Notes: generated by a model not told the origin, from the sequence alone. 64,000 nt of DNA from Gari tellinella (GCA_922989275.2 OV277862.1:20999543-21063542), one strand, 5' to 3'. Positions 52,108-62,736 are shown, counted from the first letter of the stretch. Program-made: numbers and translations.

Positions 52108-52900
52108 CCCATTACCTACTAAATACGCCTTTCTACGCCTTTAATATATTCCTGCCATAAAGAGAAAAGTTCCACTTTATGCAGTTATGAATATGTAGCC
52201 TTTAATATATTCCTGCCATAAAGAGAAAAGTTCCACTTTATGCGGTTATGAATATGTAGCCTTCAATATATTCCTGCCATAAAGAGAAAAGTTCCATTTT
52301 ATGCGGTTATGAATATGTAGCCTTTAATATATTCCTGCCATAAAGAGAAAAGTTCCACTTTATGCAGTTATGAATATGTAGCCTTTAATATATTCCTGCC
52401 ATAAAGAGAAAAGTTCCATTTTATGCAGTTATGAATATGTAGCCTTTAATATATTCCTGCCATAAAGAGAAAAGTTCCATTTTATGCGGTTATGAATATG
52501 TAGCCTTTAATATATTCCTGCCATAAAGAGAAAAGTTCCACTTTATGCAGTTATGAATATGTAGCCTTTAATATATTCCTGCCATAAAGAGAAAAGTTCC
52601 ATTTTATGCGGTTATGAATATGTAGCCTTTAATATATTCCTGCCATAAAGAGAAAAGTTCCACTTTATGCAGTTATAAATATGTAGCCTTTAATATATTC
52701 CTGCCATAAAGAGAAAAGTTCCACTTTATGCGGTTATAAATATGTATCAGAAGAAATATTTTGTATGTTTTAGCTGATGGTAGCTTAAAACAGGCTGAAA
52801 GTAAAGCAGAATGTGCCTTAAGGCACATTCTGCTTTACTTTCAACCTGCTTTAAGTGGTCACTTGGTTCCAAAACAAGAAACAGACTATGGGGTAATGGG
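52108..52900 (-). mobile_element. Family A MITE enlarged by a minisatellite
   Basis: TTAA 52104-52107 and 52901-52904. Arm, hairpin (GTGCCTTAAGGCAC) and right end are normal, but the left arm contains ten copies of one 61-bp segment, giving 793 bp instead of about 245. Confidence 0.92.
52137..52746. repeat. 61-bp minisatellite, 10 copies, derived from a MITE arm
   Basis: Copies start every 61 bp from 52137. The unit is GCCTTTAATATATTCCTGCC, ATAAAGAGAAAAGTTCCA and YTTTATGCRGTTATRAATAT then GTA. Variation is confined to three positions. Confidence 0.97.
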
Positions 52901-53166
52901 TTAACGCTTGTTAGTAAGTTCAATCTTGGATTATACAACATACCTAAACAAATGGTGTACATGCCTTTTGTTTGGAAGAGAAGAAGTTTCTGTGTGTCCC
53001 CATATGACTTGTATATATTAGTGTAGGCATGCTCTACTTCTCTACAGAGACAAGATTAAAGACCTGTCACAGTCACTGACAACAGGATGTGCACACTTGC
53101 ATAAATAACAGATGGAATCTGTCATAAGAACTGTAAACCACCTCATACTACCGACAAGCTTGTTTT

Positions 53167-53300
53167 AAACCATTTCCCCATAAATACGCCTTTATATGCC
53201 TTTAAGTTATTCCCCCACCAGAGAAAATTGTTCCAATCTATAAAGATCCAAAAGGGAACATAATAACTATCAAGAGATATCTAGTGCTGAAAGTCCGTTT
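53167..53300. mobile_element. Family A and D fragments
   Basis: ACCATTTCCCCATAAATACG to GAAAATTGTTCC is family A arm. AAAGATCCAAAAGGGAACAT to GTGCTGAAAG resembles the right half of family D. Confidence 0.5.
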
Positions 53301-53630
53301 TAATACCTATTTTAATAACTGTCCAGTAAAAAGAACACATGGATTTGGACGAGGCAATATGTGTTTAAATAGAGATGAAATGAGTGTGTTCTAAAAGTCA
53401 ACATAAATGCAATAGATGCCAGGTATTTATGATGTTCGTCGGCTAATATAAATCCAATGTTTGTTTTGTAAACAATCATATTTTCATGACCTTTTGCACA
53501 AAAATATCACAATTTTCTCTTCATCATGATGTTGTTGATTTTTTTCATAAAAAAATTCAAATTGCCATAATAGTTTTGAAAGCAATTTTCTTTTTAAAGT
53601 AATTGACATTTCAGGGTATTACATTATTTT
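53301..53630. other. Unrecognised A+T-rich DNA
   Basis: No supported feature. Confidence 0.5.
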
Positions 53631-53631
53631 A

Positions 53632-54087
53632 ATCATTCATTCATTCATTCATTCAAAGTGGTCTGTCGCAAATGACATCAGTGACCCCTCTGGTGACTCC
53701 TTAACCCAAATGCACAGACACGTCCACACACTCAGGTTAGGGCAGCAGAAGGATCTATTCTTCCTTGCTTGACGTTTCATGTCGAGCTGGGCCAATCTGT
53801 TAGATTAAAGGTTCTTCCACCTGTGAAGGTTGCTGACCTTCATACACTTCAGTCTGCAGCCAAGTGCTTCCATCCTACAACAGGAATGTCGCAGGCACGC
53901 AGAGTTGTCTTCAGGGTGTCCTTGTTAGCTCTAATGGTTTGACCTCCATGCTTACGAGTGCCCTGTGCCCTGCGCCAGCTCAGAGTAGAAGATCTGAGTT
54001 TTGGAAGACAACTGTCTATCATCTTCATAATGTGACCAGACCAACATAGTTCATGATTGGGGCTTCAATATTTTCCTCAATGTTAAT
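53632..54087 (-). pseudogene. LINE 3' end with a (GAAT)n tail
   Basis: The minus-strand frame from 54043 to the stop at 53849-53851 is uninterrupted. It reads the C-terminal block of RTE/CR1-like elements: WSGHIMKMIDSCLPKLRSS, then SWRRAQGTRKHGGQTIRANK and DTLKTTLRACDIPVVGWKHL. About 200 bp of 3' sequence follows, ending in TGAATGAATGAATGAATGA at 53636-53656, a tail typical of non-LTR elements. It is 5' truncated next to a family C copy. Confidence 0.85.
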
Positions 54088-54088
54088 G

Positions 54089-54262
54089 CAGGGCTCCGGA
54101 TAAGGAGGAGTAATCTGAACAAATCCAACCTTTTTTTCACTCATACAGCACCAAATCCTATGGTGTTACTACTCATTAGAATCGTCTCTAAGAGACGATT
54201 CTAATGAGTGGAGACACTATAGGGTTTTAAGCATAAGTGTTTTGTTTGGGGACCAGTGACAA
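54089..54262. mobile_element. Family C MITE, right end worn
   Basis: CAGGGCTCCGGATAAGGAGG, centre CATTAGAATCGTCTCTAAGA and complement. The right arm drifts after GGGTTTTAAGCATAAG. Confidence 0.76.
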
Positions 54263-54286
54263 GCATTGTTGTAAGGAGGGACTCTT

Positions 54287-56685
54287 CCCAAACCAAAATT
54301 AAGCATGCAGGAAGATTGGGATAAGATTGCAAAAAGATTGTTACAAGTCGCAATCTAAGTAAGCACACACTATCTATATTTTAAGATTATGCATGCTTGT
54401 TTGGTAGACTTAATAATTGCAAGCGAGCTACTAATAGAATTGCAACCTTGATTATTAACTTTTAGGTGTGTGCAATCTTAATAAGCATGCATTCCTACTA
54501 GTGTGCTATTTTATGTGCAAGCATACAAGCATGCAATTGGAACAAATACAATCTTATTAAGCCTGTGGCACGCTTGAATTAAGCGTGCAAGCAGGCCTCC
54601 GCATGCTTATATTTAAGCATGCAGCAGCCGCTTGAATTCTGTGCAAGCATGCGACCAAATTCTGTGCAAGCATGCGGTCGCAAGCTTAAATCAACTTTGC
54701 ATGCAGGCGAGTCCGATTATTGGAAAAATTACAATTGTTTAAACTAGGGATGGCAACGGTTAACCGGTTAACCGTTCGAACGTCCGGTTATTGGTTAGAA
54801 AAATCTGTAACCGGGTTAATTGAAAAAATAAATAAATAAGTTCAAATTCGTAGTTAACAGCTAAATTTCCATTAAAGTTTCTATCTTTCACAAGGTATTT
54901 CGCTGGCAGGCAGGCGGCGTTAATCTGTCAAGGTGCATAGGAGATAGCCTTAGGGTGAGGGTGACATTAAACAATGTGATTGTAGCAATAAACAATCGGA
55001 ACCTTACAGTTTGGTGTTTGTTTTGCAAATCCCCCAACGGTCCTTTCCCTCATTAACAGTACTAATTGAACTTTGTACTCTTCACGGCTGAAGAGTTAAT
55101 TGCGTGTCTATAATCCGTCATTACATAATGTCTCAGTGCTTGGTAAAAAAAAATCGCCCCGCCTTCTTTTAGAGTAAAGGTTGTTTGTACAAGGTGTTGG
55201 AATTACTGGATTGGATTATTCAGTCATACGACTTTAATTACTGCGAAAGTGTAATGTTTTAATTGGTCAGTTAGATATTTGATTGACAGCTGGTCTATGC
55301 CCTTGATTAAATCCCTAATCTTCGATAAAACAGCAATCAAATTCAACGAACTAGATATAATGAACATCTTGAAAACAGTAATAGAACTCAGATTAGATGT
55401 CGATTAACTAAGCATCTCATCAGGAGCCAAACTGGTTGTCATTTTTCGATTTGTTAACGTTTCACAAAGCAATGAAAAAATGCCGCATGCGATGATTTGA
55501 AGCTTTAGCATAGGTTGCATTTTGTGTATCAAAGAGTCCCGTATAAGGCGTAGTAAATACAATGTCTGCCCCTATTAGGCATAAATAAAACAATACAACA
55601 TAGATCTACGATAAAAATAGAGGTAACAGGAAACTGATATTTGGGTCGAGTTATCCTATAACGGCTCAAATAAAAAGTCGAAGTTTGATAAATACGGAGG
55701 AGATAACCTATAGAAATAATCGGGAGTAAGTTATTTCACTTCTTTAAACAAAAGCTTGAATAAAAATGTCCCTAAAGTTTAAAAGTAATGGCTTAGTTTT
55801 ACAGGTGTAAACGTAAATGTGATCAAGTTTTAACTGTTGTAACGGTGTCGAGGTAAATTGACCTTCTCTCGCAACTGCAGGTTGAAATTGAACGGTTAAC
55901 CGGTTAACCGTTCGGAAGAATAAACGGTTAACCGGTTAGTCAAATGACCGATTATTGCCATCCCTAGTTTAAACCATCCTCCATATTGGATTGTTACATC
56001 ACAAAATGATCTTGACAGTTTCAAAAGCAACAACATTAAACAAATTTAGTTCATTCATTCCAAATAAAAGAGTAAAGAGTAAAACAAATCTTGCATTGGA
56101 AGAATAATTGTTAAATCTATTTATGTATCTCCATTTTGGCAGCTGCATGAATTTGAATACAAACAACTTGCATCATCATATACATGCAATTTGTTTACAT
56201 CAGTCTGATTTTTAAGCAAATCAGCTGAAAATCTCTGTAACATTCTTTTACAAATTTATTAACTAGCTATAGCTAGCTGCATCAGAATATAATGAAAAAT
56301 ACCTGTTTATTGTCTTTTCTCATGACATTCTTAATTGTATGACTAGAACTTGCCATTTGGAGAAATTGTCCCAAAATTTTGTAAACACACTTTTACTATC
56401 TGTGTTTGAAGATATGAATTTGGAGCCAAAACAGTCCAATTAGAATAAGGTTTACTTCTTCAATGAGCCAATGAAATGACTTCTATCAAACACTTGTTGC
56501 AATCTAAAACAAAACTTAAGCCTGTGGAAGCATGCAGAGAAAATCCTTACCACACCCTTAATTTGCTTGCTGAATTCTGCACACTTATTTCTTAGGACTG
56601 CATTCTTATTAAGACTGCAGTAAGCCTGTGCATGCTTGTTGCATGCTTGTCACGCTCTTCCCACATGCTAGTATTTTGGTTTGGG
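54287..56685 (-). mobile_element. Family H element, copy 2, interrupted by a hAT element
   Basis: Ends CCCAAACCAAAATTAAGC and TATTTTGGTTTGGG. Inverted relative to copy 1, and about 1.17 kb without the insertion. The left 450 bp and right 200 bp carry AAGCATGC and GCATGCTTG motifs. Flanking TT and TT differ from the TA seen at copy 1. Confidence 0.85.
54745..55966. mobile_element. hAT-type non-autonomous element
   Basis: Ends TAGGGATGGCAA and TTGCCATCCCTA. 8-bp duplication GTTTAAAC at 54737-54744 and 55967-55974, matching the hAT preference nTnnnnAn. Just inside both ends are repeated AACCGGTTAACCG words. The interior has no transposase frame; a worn B-like core (55382-55441) lies within. Excision with one GTTTAAAC rejoins the H element. 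Confidence 0.92.
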
Positions 56686-56781
56686 TTTGTTCAGAGGGCC
56701 GTTGTGGAGAGGGAGCATGTGTACAGGCAGATGACAACTGTTTAAAATGGATGACCTCACGGCAGTGAGGGGATTAATTAA

Positions 56782-56978
56782 CTCTTTGAATGCTAACAAA
56801 TATTGTTGTCTGCAACAATTGTCATCTGTTCAAGTTCTAAAATATATATTTCAAGTTTTCTTTTCATAATCAAAATATCAGAGTGTCAAATAGCGTTAAT
56901 CGGCATCTCATGAGGATCAAAACTGTTTGTATTTGGTAACCACTGTGGCACATATCTCCACTGCTTAGAACATGGTAA
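56782..56978. mobile_element. Family B MITE, core shortened
   Basis: TTAA 56778-56781, CTCTTTGAATGCTAAC end. Core AGTGTCAAATAGCG, GGCATCTCATGAGGATC, AAACTGTTTG. Right end AGAACATGGTAAG worn. Confidence 0.68.
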
Positions 56979-56999
56979 GATTTGAATTGCATAATTCTA

Positions 57000-57152
57000 T
57001 TCCTCTATAAAAATGCCTTTTTACAGCTTTAATTTATTCCTAGTTTCACTTTATAAATAAAAGCCATGAATATATGTACAATACGAAATATGTTTTATAT
57101 CCTAAAAGATGGTAGGCAGCTTGAAGCAGGTTGAAGTCAAGCAGAATGAACC
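57000..57152 (-). mobile_element. Family A left half
   Basis: TTCCTCTATAAAAATGCC arm to GTCAAGCAGAATGAACC, cut at its tip TTAA by the next copy. Confidence 0.65.
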
Positions 57153-57156
57153 TTAA

Positions 57157-57413
57157 CCCATTACCCCAATAAAAGGCCCATAGCATGTTTCTAGTTTTGA
57201 AAACAGGTGTGCACTTAAAGCAGGTTGAAAGTAAAGCAGAATGCGCCTTTAAGGTGCATTCTGCTTTACTTTCAGCCTTCTTTAAGCCAATATCTGCTAG
57301 GATTAAGAATATATTTCTTATGGTACATATTCTTGACTGTATAAATTGGAACTATTTTCTTCAGTGGAGGAATAAAGAAAAGGCGTAAAAAGGCATATTG
57401 ATGGGGTAATGGG
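57157..57413 (+). mobile_element. Family A MITE with a duplicated end
   Basis: TTAA 57153-57156 and 57414-57417. The left terminus is CCCATTACCCCAATAAAAGG then CCCATAGCATG, as if two left ends were joined. Confidence 0.86.
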
Positions 57414-57439
57414 TTAAGGCAACAATCTAGACACAATCG

Positions 57440-57910
57440 ATCCCTGTTGAGTTCCTAGTTTTGGGAACAGATGTCCCACTTAAAGCAGGCCTTAACCCTT
57501 TGAACCCTAGTCCCGCATATAGGCGTCCTTTTCAAACAGTGTACATGTTAATAGTTCACTTGTCCTGTGCAAACAGTGAAGACCCAGATCAGAGGGCTCC
57601 AAAAGGAGCCCTCTGATCAGGGTCTTCACTGTTTGTCATTATGCCAAACATTGACAAAAACAACCCTTAAAAGTCAGAAATGGACCAAACTAAAATGGAA
57701 ACTGGAATTGTCCATTTAAAGTTTCAGGGAGGAAAGAGTTAAGGCACACTCAATTTTTGCTTTCAGCTTACTTTAAGCCATCATCTAAGATCATTTTATT
57801 TATTTATTATTTGGGAAATATGTTGCTTAGGGTACATATTCATGACTGTATAAATTCAGTGACAGATTAAATTATAGGTATAAACAGGGCATATTTATGG
57901 AGTAATAAGT
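57440..57910 (+). mobile_element. Family A MITE interrupted by a D element
   Basis: TTCCTAGTTTTGGGAACAG to AAAGCAGGCC, then after the insertion GGCACACTCAATTTTTGC to TATTTATGGAGTAAT. Confidence 0.72.
57496..57738. mobile_element. Family D MITE nested at a family A tip
   Basis: TTAA 57492-57495 and 57739-57742. Left end CCCTTTGAACCCTAGTCCC, right end AGGGAGGAAAGAG. Near-perfect palindrome GAAGACCCAGATCAGAGGGC / GCCCTCTGATCAGGGTCTTC. Confidence 0.9.
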
Positions 57911-58040
57911 TACAAGAAATTTGGCAAACCTTGTAATTATAAGTTTCACCAGGATACCTGTAGAATTTCTATGCAACTCATATATAACTATAATAACAAT
58001 TTGTATTAAAAAATTTCCTAAAATACTGTACATACACATA

Positions 58041-58355
58041 CAGTCGAAACTCGATACTTCGAACTCATGTTAGTTCGAAAATACCCATATCTCATAGTTA
58101 AAACGTGGCTTGGCCTAAAATACTGTACATACACATACAGTCGAAACTCGATACTTCGAACTCATGTTAGTTCGAACATACCCATATTTCATAGTTAAAA
58201 CGTGGCCTGGCCTAGTGACTGGTGAGTGGCCTGGCCACGTTTTAACTTTGAAATACGGTTTATTCAACTTAAGTGAGATTGAGTTATCGAAATTAAACTT
58301 ACGAAATATCAGTAATGTCGATTTACGCAAGTTTGAAGTATCGAGTTTCGACGGT
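58041..58355. mobile_element. Family F MITE with a duplicated left part
   Basis: CAGTCGAAACTCGATACTTC occurs at 58041 and again at 58138. The full element is 58138-58355, ending AGTATCGAGTTTCGACGG before TA. A 97-bp stretch (58017-58113, 58114-58210) is tandemly duplicated, including flanking TACATACACATA. Confidence 0.85.
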
Positions 58356-58379
58356 ACATATTGAAATTATTGAAAATAT

Positions 58380-58574
58380 CAGGGCTCCCCATAAGGGGAG
58401 TATTCAAAAACTAAAATCTTTATTTCTGCTTTAAACCCTTTAGTGTCACTACTCATTAGAATTGTCTAGAAAAGATGATTCTAACAGGTAGTTATACCAT
58501 AGGATTTGGTGCTAAGATGAGTGAGAAAATGTGGGATTTATTCAGTTTACTCCCCCTCAATATCGGGAGTCCTT
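58380..58574. mobile_element. Family C MITE
   Basis: CAGGGCTCCCCATAAGGGG to TCGGGAGTCCTTG. Adjacent to another C copy, 12 bp apart. Confidence 0.82.
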
Positions 58575-58586
58575 GTTATTGTTGAA

Positions 58587-58795
58587 TAGGGCTCCAGATA
58601 AGAGTATAATTAAGTAAACTGAAATAAGTAAACTGAACAAATTCAACATTTTCTCACTCATTTCAGCACCAATCCTATGGTGTTACTACTCATTAGAATC
58701 GTCTCAAAGAGACGATTCTAATGAGTAGTGACACCATAGGGTTTCATGTAGAAATAAAAATTTTAGTTAAAATACTCCCCTTATCTGGGGCCCTG
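58587..58795. mobile_element. Family C MITE, opposite orientation to its neighbour
   Basis: AGGGCTCCAGATAAGAG to CCCCTTATCTGGGGCCCTG. A long exact hairpin runs from CCTATGGTGTTACTACTCAT through GTCTCAAAGAGAC. Confidence 0.85.
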
Positions 58796-59035
58796 GCACT
58801 TGAATATTCATATAACTCACCTTTGCTTCTCTGGTATAGATCACTCCAGTGGTTATTATTTTCTGTGGTTCCCATGTTTAAATGTCCTGTCAGCTGGCTC
58901 ACTCAGGTTTTGTCTTTCAGGAATGTAAGTGAAAAACCTCCTACACTAAATGTCACTCTCATGGCTGCTCCCATCTGAAATGATAGAAACAATTGTGCGA
59001 TTCAAGTTAGCAACAAACCATGTTTGATATTGTTA

Positions 59036-59462
59036 CAGTACCACCTTTCTTAACCACTACTACATGACCTATAATGGTTAATGTTTAATCCATTACCTCA
59101 TAGGCTATAGCCTTTTTTTAATTTAGAAAGTAGGTGACAACTTAAAGCAGGTTGAAAGTAAAGCAGAATGCGCCTTAAGGCGCATTCTGCTTTACTTTCA
59201 GCCTGCTTTAAACAAGCATCTGCTATAATATAGAACATATTTAATATCATACATATTCATAACTTGATAAATTGGAACTATTTTGCTCAGCGGAGATATT
59301 AATTAAAGATGTAAAGCATATTTATGAGTAATGATTAAAGGCAGGTGGCTGCTTACAGCAGGGTTAAAGCAAATCTTTCTATCTTGCTTTAAGCTGGCAC
59401 CTGTATGTAACATGCCATCAATAAGCCTACTGTTCAGTGGTCGTAATGGAGAGGTTTTACTG
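59036..59462. mobile_element. Family E MITE interrupted by family A
   Basis: Left end CAGTACCACC after TA 59034-59035; right end ATGGAGAGGTTTTACTG before TA 59463-59464. The inner GGCAGGTGGCTGCTTACAGC and AGCTGGCACCTGTATG match other E copies. Confidence 0.78.
59089..59334 (+). mobile_element. Family A MITE nested in family E
   Basis: TTAA 59085-59088 and 59335-59338. Ends TCCATTACCTCATAGGC and GAGTAATGA. Perfect tip GCGCCTTAAGGCGC. Confidence 0.84.
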
Positions 59463-59464
59463 TA

Positions 59465-59600
59465 CCAGCAAGAAAAACTGTTTATCTTTAGTGACAGGTG
59501 ACTGCTTTATGCACCACAGAAGTAATGCAAAACATGCTGAATTAAAGGAGCTTCCTGCATTACTTTGGTCCTGCATTAATCTGCCACCTCCACGAAGAAC
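59465..59600. repeat. E-like internal hairpin
   Basis: GTGACAGGTGACTGCTTTAT and AGAAGTAATGCAAAACATGC pair loosely with TGCATTACTTTGGTCCTGC and ATCTGCCACCTC. No terminal repeats. Confidence 0.45.
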
Positions 59601-59689
59601 CTAAATAACCAGGCTTATTTTGAGCGTGGCTGACATAGTACAAAAGTAAAAGGGCTTGAAAGCATTGAATTCACTTGCATTTGTGAACA

Positions 59690-59760
59690 GCCTGGATTCA
59701 GATCAAACTAAGAGTTATAACTTGGCAATTCCAAACTGTTTGCAGATATCAAGTCATCAT
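59690..59760. mobile_element. Family B core, decayed
   Basis: GTGAACAGCCTGGATTCAGAT and TTCCAAACTGTTTGCAG. Confidence 0.52.
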
Positions 59761-59794
59761 GTGGGACAGTTTTATCATAGTTTTGGTATAACAA

Positions 59795-59988
59795 CAGTTG
59801 AACTTCGACATCTCAATCTCACTTAACTCGCACTATCCGATAGTACGACACATGAACTGCATTATTTCATGCTCTGTTAAGTCGAACATATCCATAGTTC
59901 AAAGTTAAAACGTGGTATAAGCCACGTTTTAACTTTGAAATACGGGTATGTTCGATTTAACCAAGTTTGAGATATCGAAGTTTGACTG
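59795..59988. mobile_element. Family F MITE
   Basis: CAGTTGAACTTCGACATCTC to GATATCGAAGTTTGACTG; TA on the right (59989-59990), AA on the left. Tip CGTGGTATAAGCCACG. Confidence 0.84.
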
Positions 59989-59990
59989 TA

Positions 59991-60545
59991 GTTTAGCATT
60001 TCAGTATTCAATCTTTAAGTAAGCCATAAGCATTTATTACAGCATTCAAAAAGAAAAGTATGTAAAATAAGGTAAGTTGATTGATATTTCTGACCTTGTT
60101 TTCTGGCCCTTGAAGAATAAATTACATAATTGTTACAAACAGCTTTGACAAGTGACAGGAGAAATGGTGGATGTTTTATCCAAACCAATTCCCTCAACAG
60201 TAGTAGTTACAAGTACCAGCAAGTTTTATAGTAATATATACAGCCTTTACATACTGCTACTAAAATAACTGACATCCTGAAAGGACTTAGCTGCTGTAGA
60301 AATGGATGGATGGATTAGCGGGGTTTTATGGCACTGCTACTAAATGCCGATGAGGGATGATGAGATGAGATGATCAGGAAGATAATTTTGGCTTATCTCA
60401 TTAACTGCCAATTAAACAGCATGAGATCAAAACCAATGAAGTTCTTGGCAGAGAGGATAATCTCAGTCTAATAAACAGAAAAAATTGTCTATGCAGAAAA
60501 GTGTCTTATAAACAGAAATACAGCTATCTAATGAAAGAGTTTTAA
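59991..60545. other. Unrecognised DNA
   Basis: Short GATGAGATGAGATGATC tract near 60358. No supported gene. Confidence 0.5.
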
Positions 60546-60549
60546 TAAA

Positions 60550-61060
60550 CCCTAACCCATTACTCCATAGATATGCAATTTTAGGCATTTAATTTATTCC
60601 TGCTCTGAAGAAAATAGTTCCACAGTGCTCCTTCTCTACAACAACACCCAATTGGAGACAAACACTATGTGTGTTGTTCAGAGGGAGATGCTATCAGTAG
60701 GGAATATAAATAATACCCTTAGAATACATTTGCAAACATAATGAGACATCTGATCTGGGTTCAAGCTATTTGTCACTTGTCTTTATGTTTCTTCTGTCAA
60801 AAATACCAGCTTGGAGACCAAATGGTAAACAACACTTTTAAGCAGACGAGATATTGCAGCAGTGAAAGCATTAGACATGATTGCCTTGTTTGGGGAACAG
60901 CGGTAGAAGGAAGGAATTGTAGAAGGAAAGAATTGTTTTTCCTTTGTAAGGAGGGAGCACTGTATCTTTACAGTCATGAATATGTATCATAAGAAATATT
61001 TTCTACAATCTAGGAGATTATTCTAAGCTTAAAGCAGGCTGAAAGTAAAGCAAATTATTT
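60550..61060 (-). mobile_element. Family A MITE with a 330-bp insertion
   Basis: Arm CCCATTACTCCATAGATATG to AATAGTTCCA, then an insertion at about 60635-60961 with inverted ends CAGTGCTCCTTCTCT and GGAGGGAGCACTG, then CAGTCATGAATATG to GAAAGTAAAGC. The insertion contains a worn B-like core (60730-60790). The right half is lost. Confidence 0.65.
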
Positions 61061-61155
61061 CCAGTCATCATAAATCCTTCGAATCTGATGTGCTGAAACT
61101 GCACATGTGACCAATGTGTAAGGGTTTTTGATTTAAATGCATTCTTTTAAACATA

Positions 61156-61569
61156 CCTGTACGTATTCGTTGATATCCGGTGAACCGGCGGGAACAGTTA
61201 GACAGTACATAATACGCCCTTCAGGGGGCATAACTCATGGAAAACTCGACAAATTTTGACGACATGCGAACTCAATAGTCAATATGTAGTTTATAAAGAC
61301 AGCATCAAATAGAAAAATTTAGCGTAATATGTGAAAGCATGTGCAAAGAAAAATGCGGAAAAACTAACAAAATTTTAATATTTCAAGTTCAACAAGGGGC
61401 ATAGATCATGAATTTCGAGTAATTGTCCATTGGACCTGCAGTTAGTTGCCGGAACACATCCGGTTGATCCGTTGAACATGCAGTTAGTTGCCGGAACACC
61501 TCTGGTTGATCCGTTGGATATCAGGTTATCATCCCGCGGGTTCACCGGATATCAACAAATACGTACAGG
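61156..61569. mobile_element. CCGG-rich inverted-repeat element
   Basis: CCTGTACGTATTCGTTGATA and TCCGGTGAACC at the left pair with GGTTCACCGGATATCAACAA and ATACGTACAGG at the right. The interior has a 42-bp tandem duplication (61441-61524: GTTAGTTGCCGGAACACMTC unit), which gives repeated LVAGT-PVDPL in one frame. No clear duplication at the target. Confidence 0.75.
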
Positions 61570-61856
61570 ACAAGTACAGGACAATGAACGCATGCATTCC
61601 AAACAAAAAGTATGCAAACACATAGCAACCGTAAATCTAGCGTTCGTTTTTGTTCGGTGGCATCCGTTCCAAAGTTTTCAACATGCTTAAAACTTTCCAC
61701 CGGATTGAACGGACAAGACCGGACATTGCCGGACACAGAGCAAATGTACCGGAAAATAAACAGAAAAGAAACGTATGCGACCGGAGACAAACTGATTGGA
61801 AATTTTGTTCTCCATTGGGCGTCCGTTAACGCTATCCGGTAAGGTGTGACAGGGCC
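61570..61856. other. CCGG-rich tract ending in a GTCACACCTTACC-like terminus
   Basis: ACCGGATTGAACGGAC, GACCGGACATTGCCGGAC and ATGTACCGG recur. It ends TATCCGGTAAGGTGTGACAG, resembling one terminus of a PIF/Harbinger-type element; the other end is not seen. The overlapping short frames look like by-products. Confidence 0.4.
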
Positions 61857-61925
61857 TTAAAGCAGAATGCACCTAAAGGTGCATTCTGCTTTGCTTTCAG
61901 ACTGCTTTATAAGTGGATACTTGTT
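61857..61925. mobile_element. Family A hairpin core
   Basis: TTAAAGCAGAATGCACC / GGTGCATTCTGCTTTGC and GACTGCTTTATAAGTGG only. Confidence 0.65.
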
Positions 61926-62004
61926 TACTCTTTAGACGGACCGAAGGCAATGTAGCTTCACCAACCCTTGTTATATTAAGAAACAAAGAGATTTCTAAAC
62001 ACTG

Positions 62005-62270
62005 TTTAATGCTAAATCCTGTCCTCCCAGGTGAAGTGTCAAATGGACAATTCCAGTTTCCAAATGAGTCTATTCCATTTTGACTTTTTAGGATTATTTT
62101 TGTCAATGTAATGCAATATGACAAACCGTGCAGACTCTGATCAGAATCAGGCTTCCTAGGAGCCCTCTCATCTGAGTCTTCACTGTTTGTACAAAACAAG
62201 TGTACTCTTCAAAGGTAACACTGTTTGCAAACTATGTGTATTATAATGCCTGACTAGGCTTCAGGGTTAT
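62005..62270. mobile_element. Family D MITE, ends worn
   Basis: CAGGTGAAGTGTCAAATGG, TTCCAGTTTCCAAATGAG, palindrome with GCAGACTCTGATCAGAATC / CATCTGAGTCTTCACTG and AGGAGCCCT, then TGACTAGGCTTCAGGGTTA. Confidence 0.68.
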
Positions 62271-62274
62271 TTTT

Positions 62275-62335
62275 TTTCAGTATTGAAGACATACGGTTGC
62301 TTAAAGCAGGTTGAAAGTAAAGTTATAATAAAGAT
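62275..62335 (+). mobile_element. Family A left fragment
   Basis: CAGTATTGAAGACATACGG and TTAAAGCAGGTTGAAAGTAA; nothing beyond. Confidence 0.55.
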
Positions 62336-62503
62336 AAAGCCAAGACAAGTCCATATACTGTACTATCAATTACGATAATTTACAATAGCATTCATATAGA
62401 CACTTTAAGGGTGTGATATGTAAGTGAGGAAAGCCAATATCCTGTAGATTATATCTCATCAAGTCAGAAGTCAGCCATATACATGTATAAACACTTAAAC
62501 TTT

Positions 62504-62736
62504 CCCCCACCCCATAACCTGTTTCTAGCTTTGAAAAACAATTGTGACCTGCTGTATTTAAGGCAGGTTGAAAGTAAACCAGAATGTGTCCTTTAACACA
62601 CACATTCTGCTTCGCTTTCTTTCCTAAGTATAACTACTTCTTAGGATACATACTCATCCCTGTATTAATTTGAACTATTTCCTTCAGTGGAGAAATAAAA
62701 TAAATGCTTTAATATGTGTATCCATGGAGTAAAGGG
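62504..62736 (+). mobile_element. Family A MITE
   Basis: Left CCCCCACCCCATAACC; right TCCATGGAGTAAAGGG then TTAA 62737-62740. Stem worn near ACACACACATTC. Confidence 0.76.

Noticed and set aside
53636..53656. Independent tetranucleotide microsatellite
   Set aside because: Its position directly after the LINE 3' region makes it the LINE tail.
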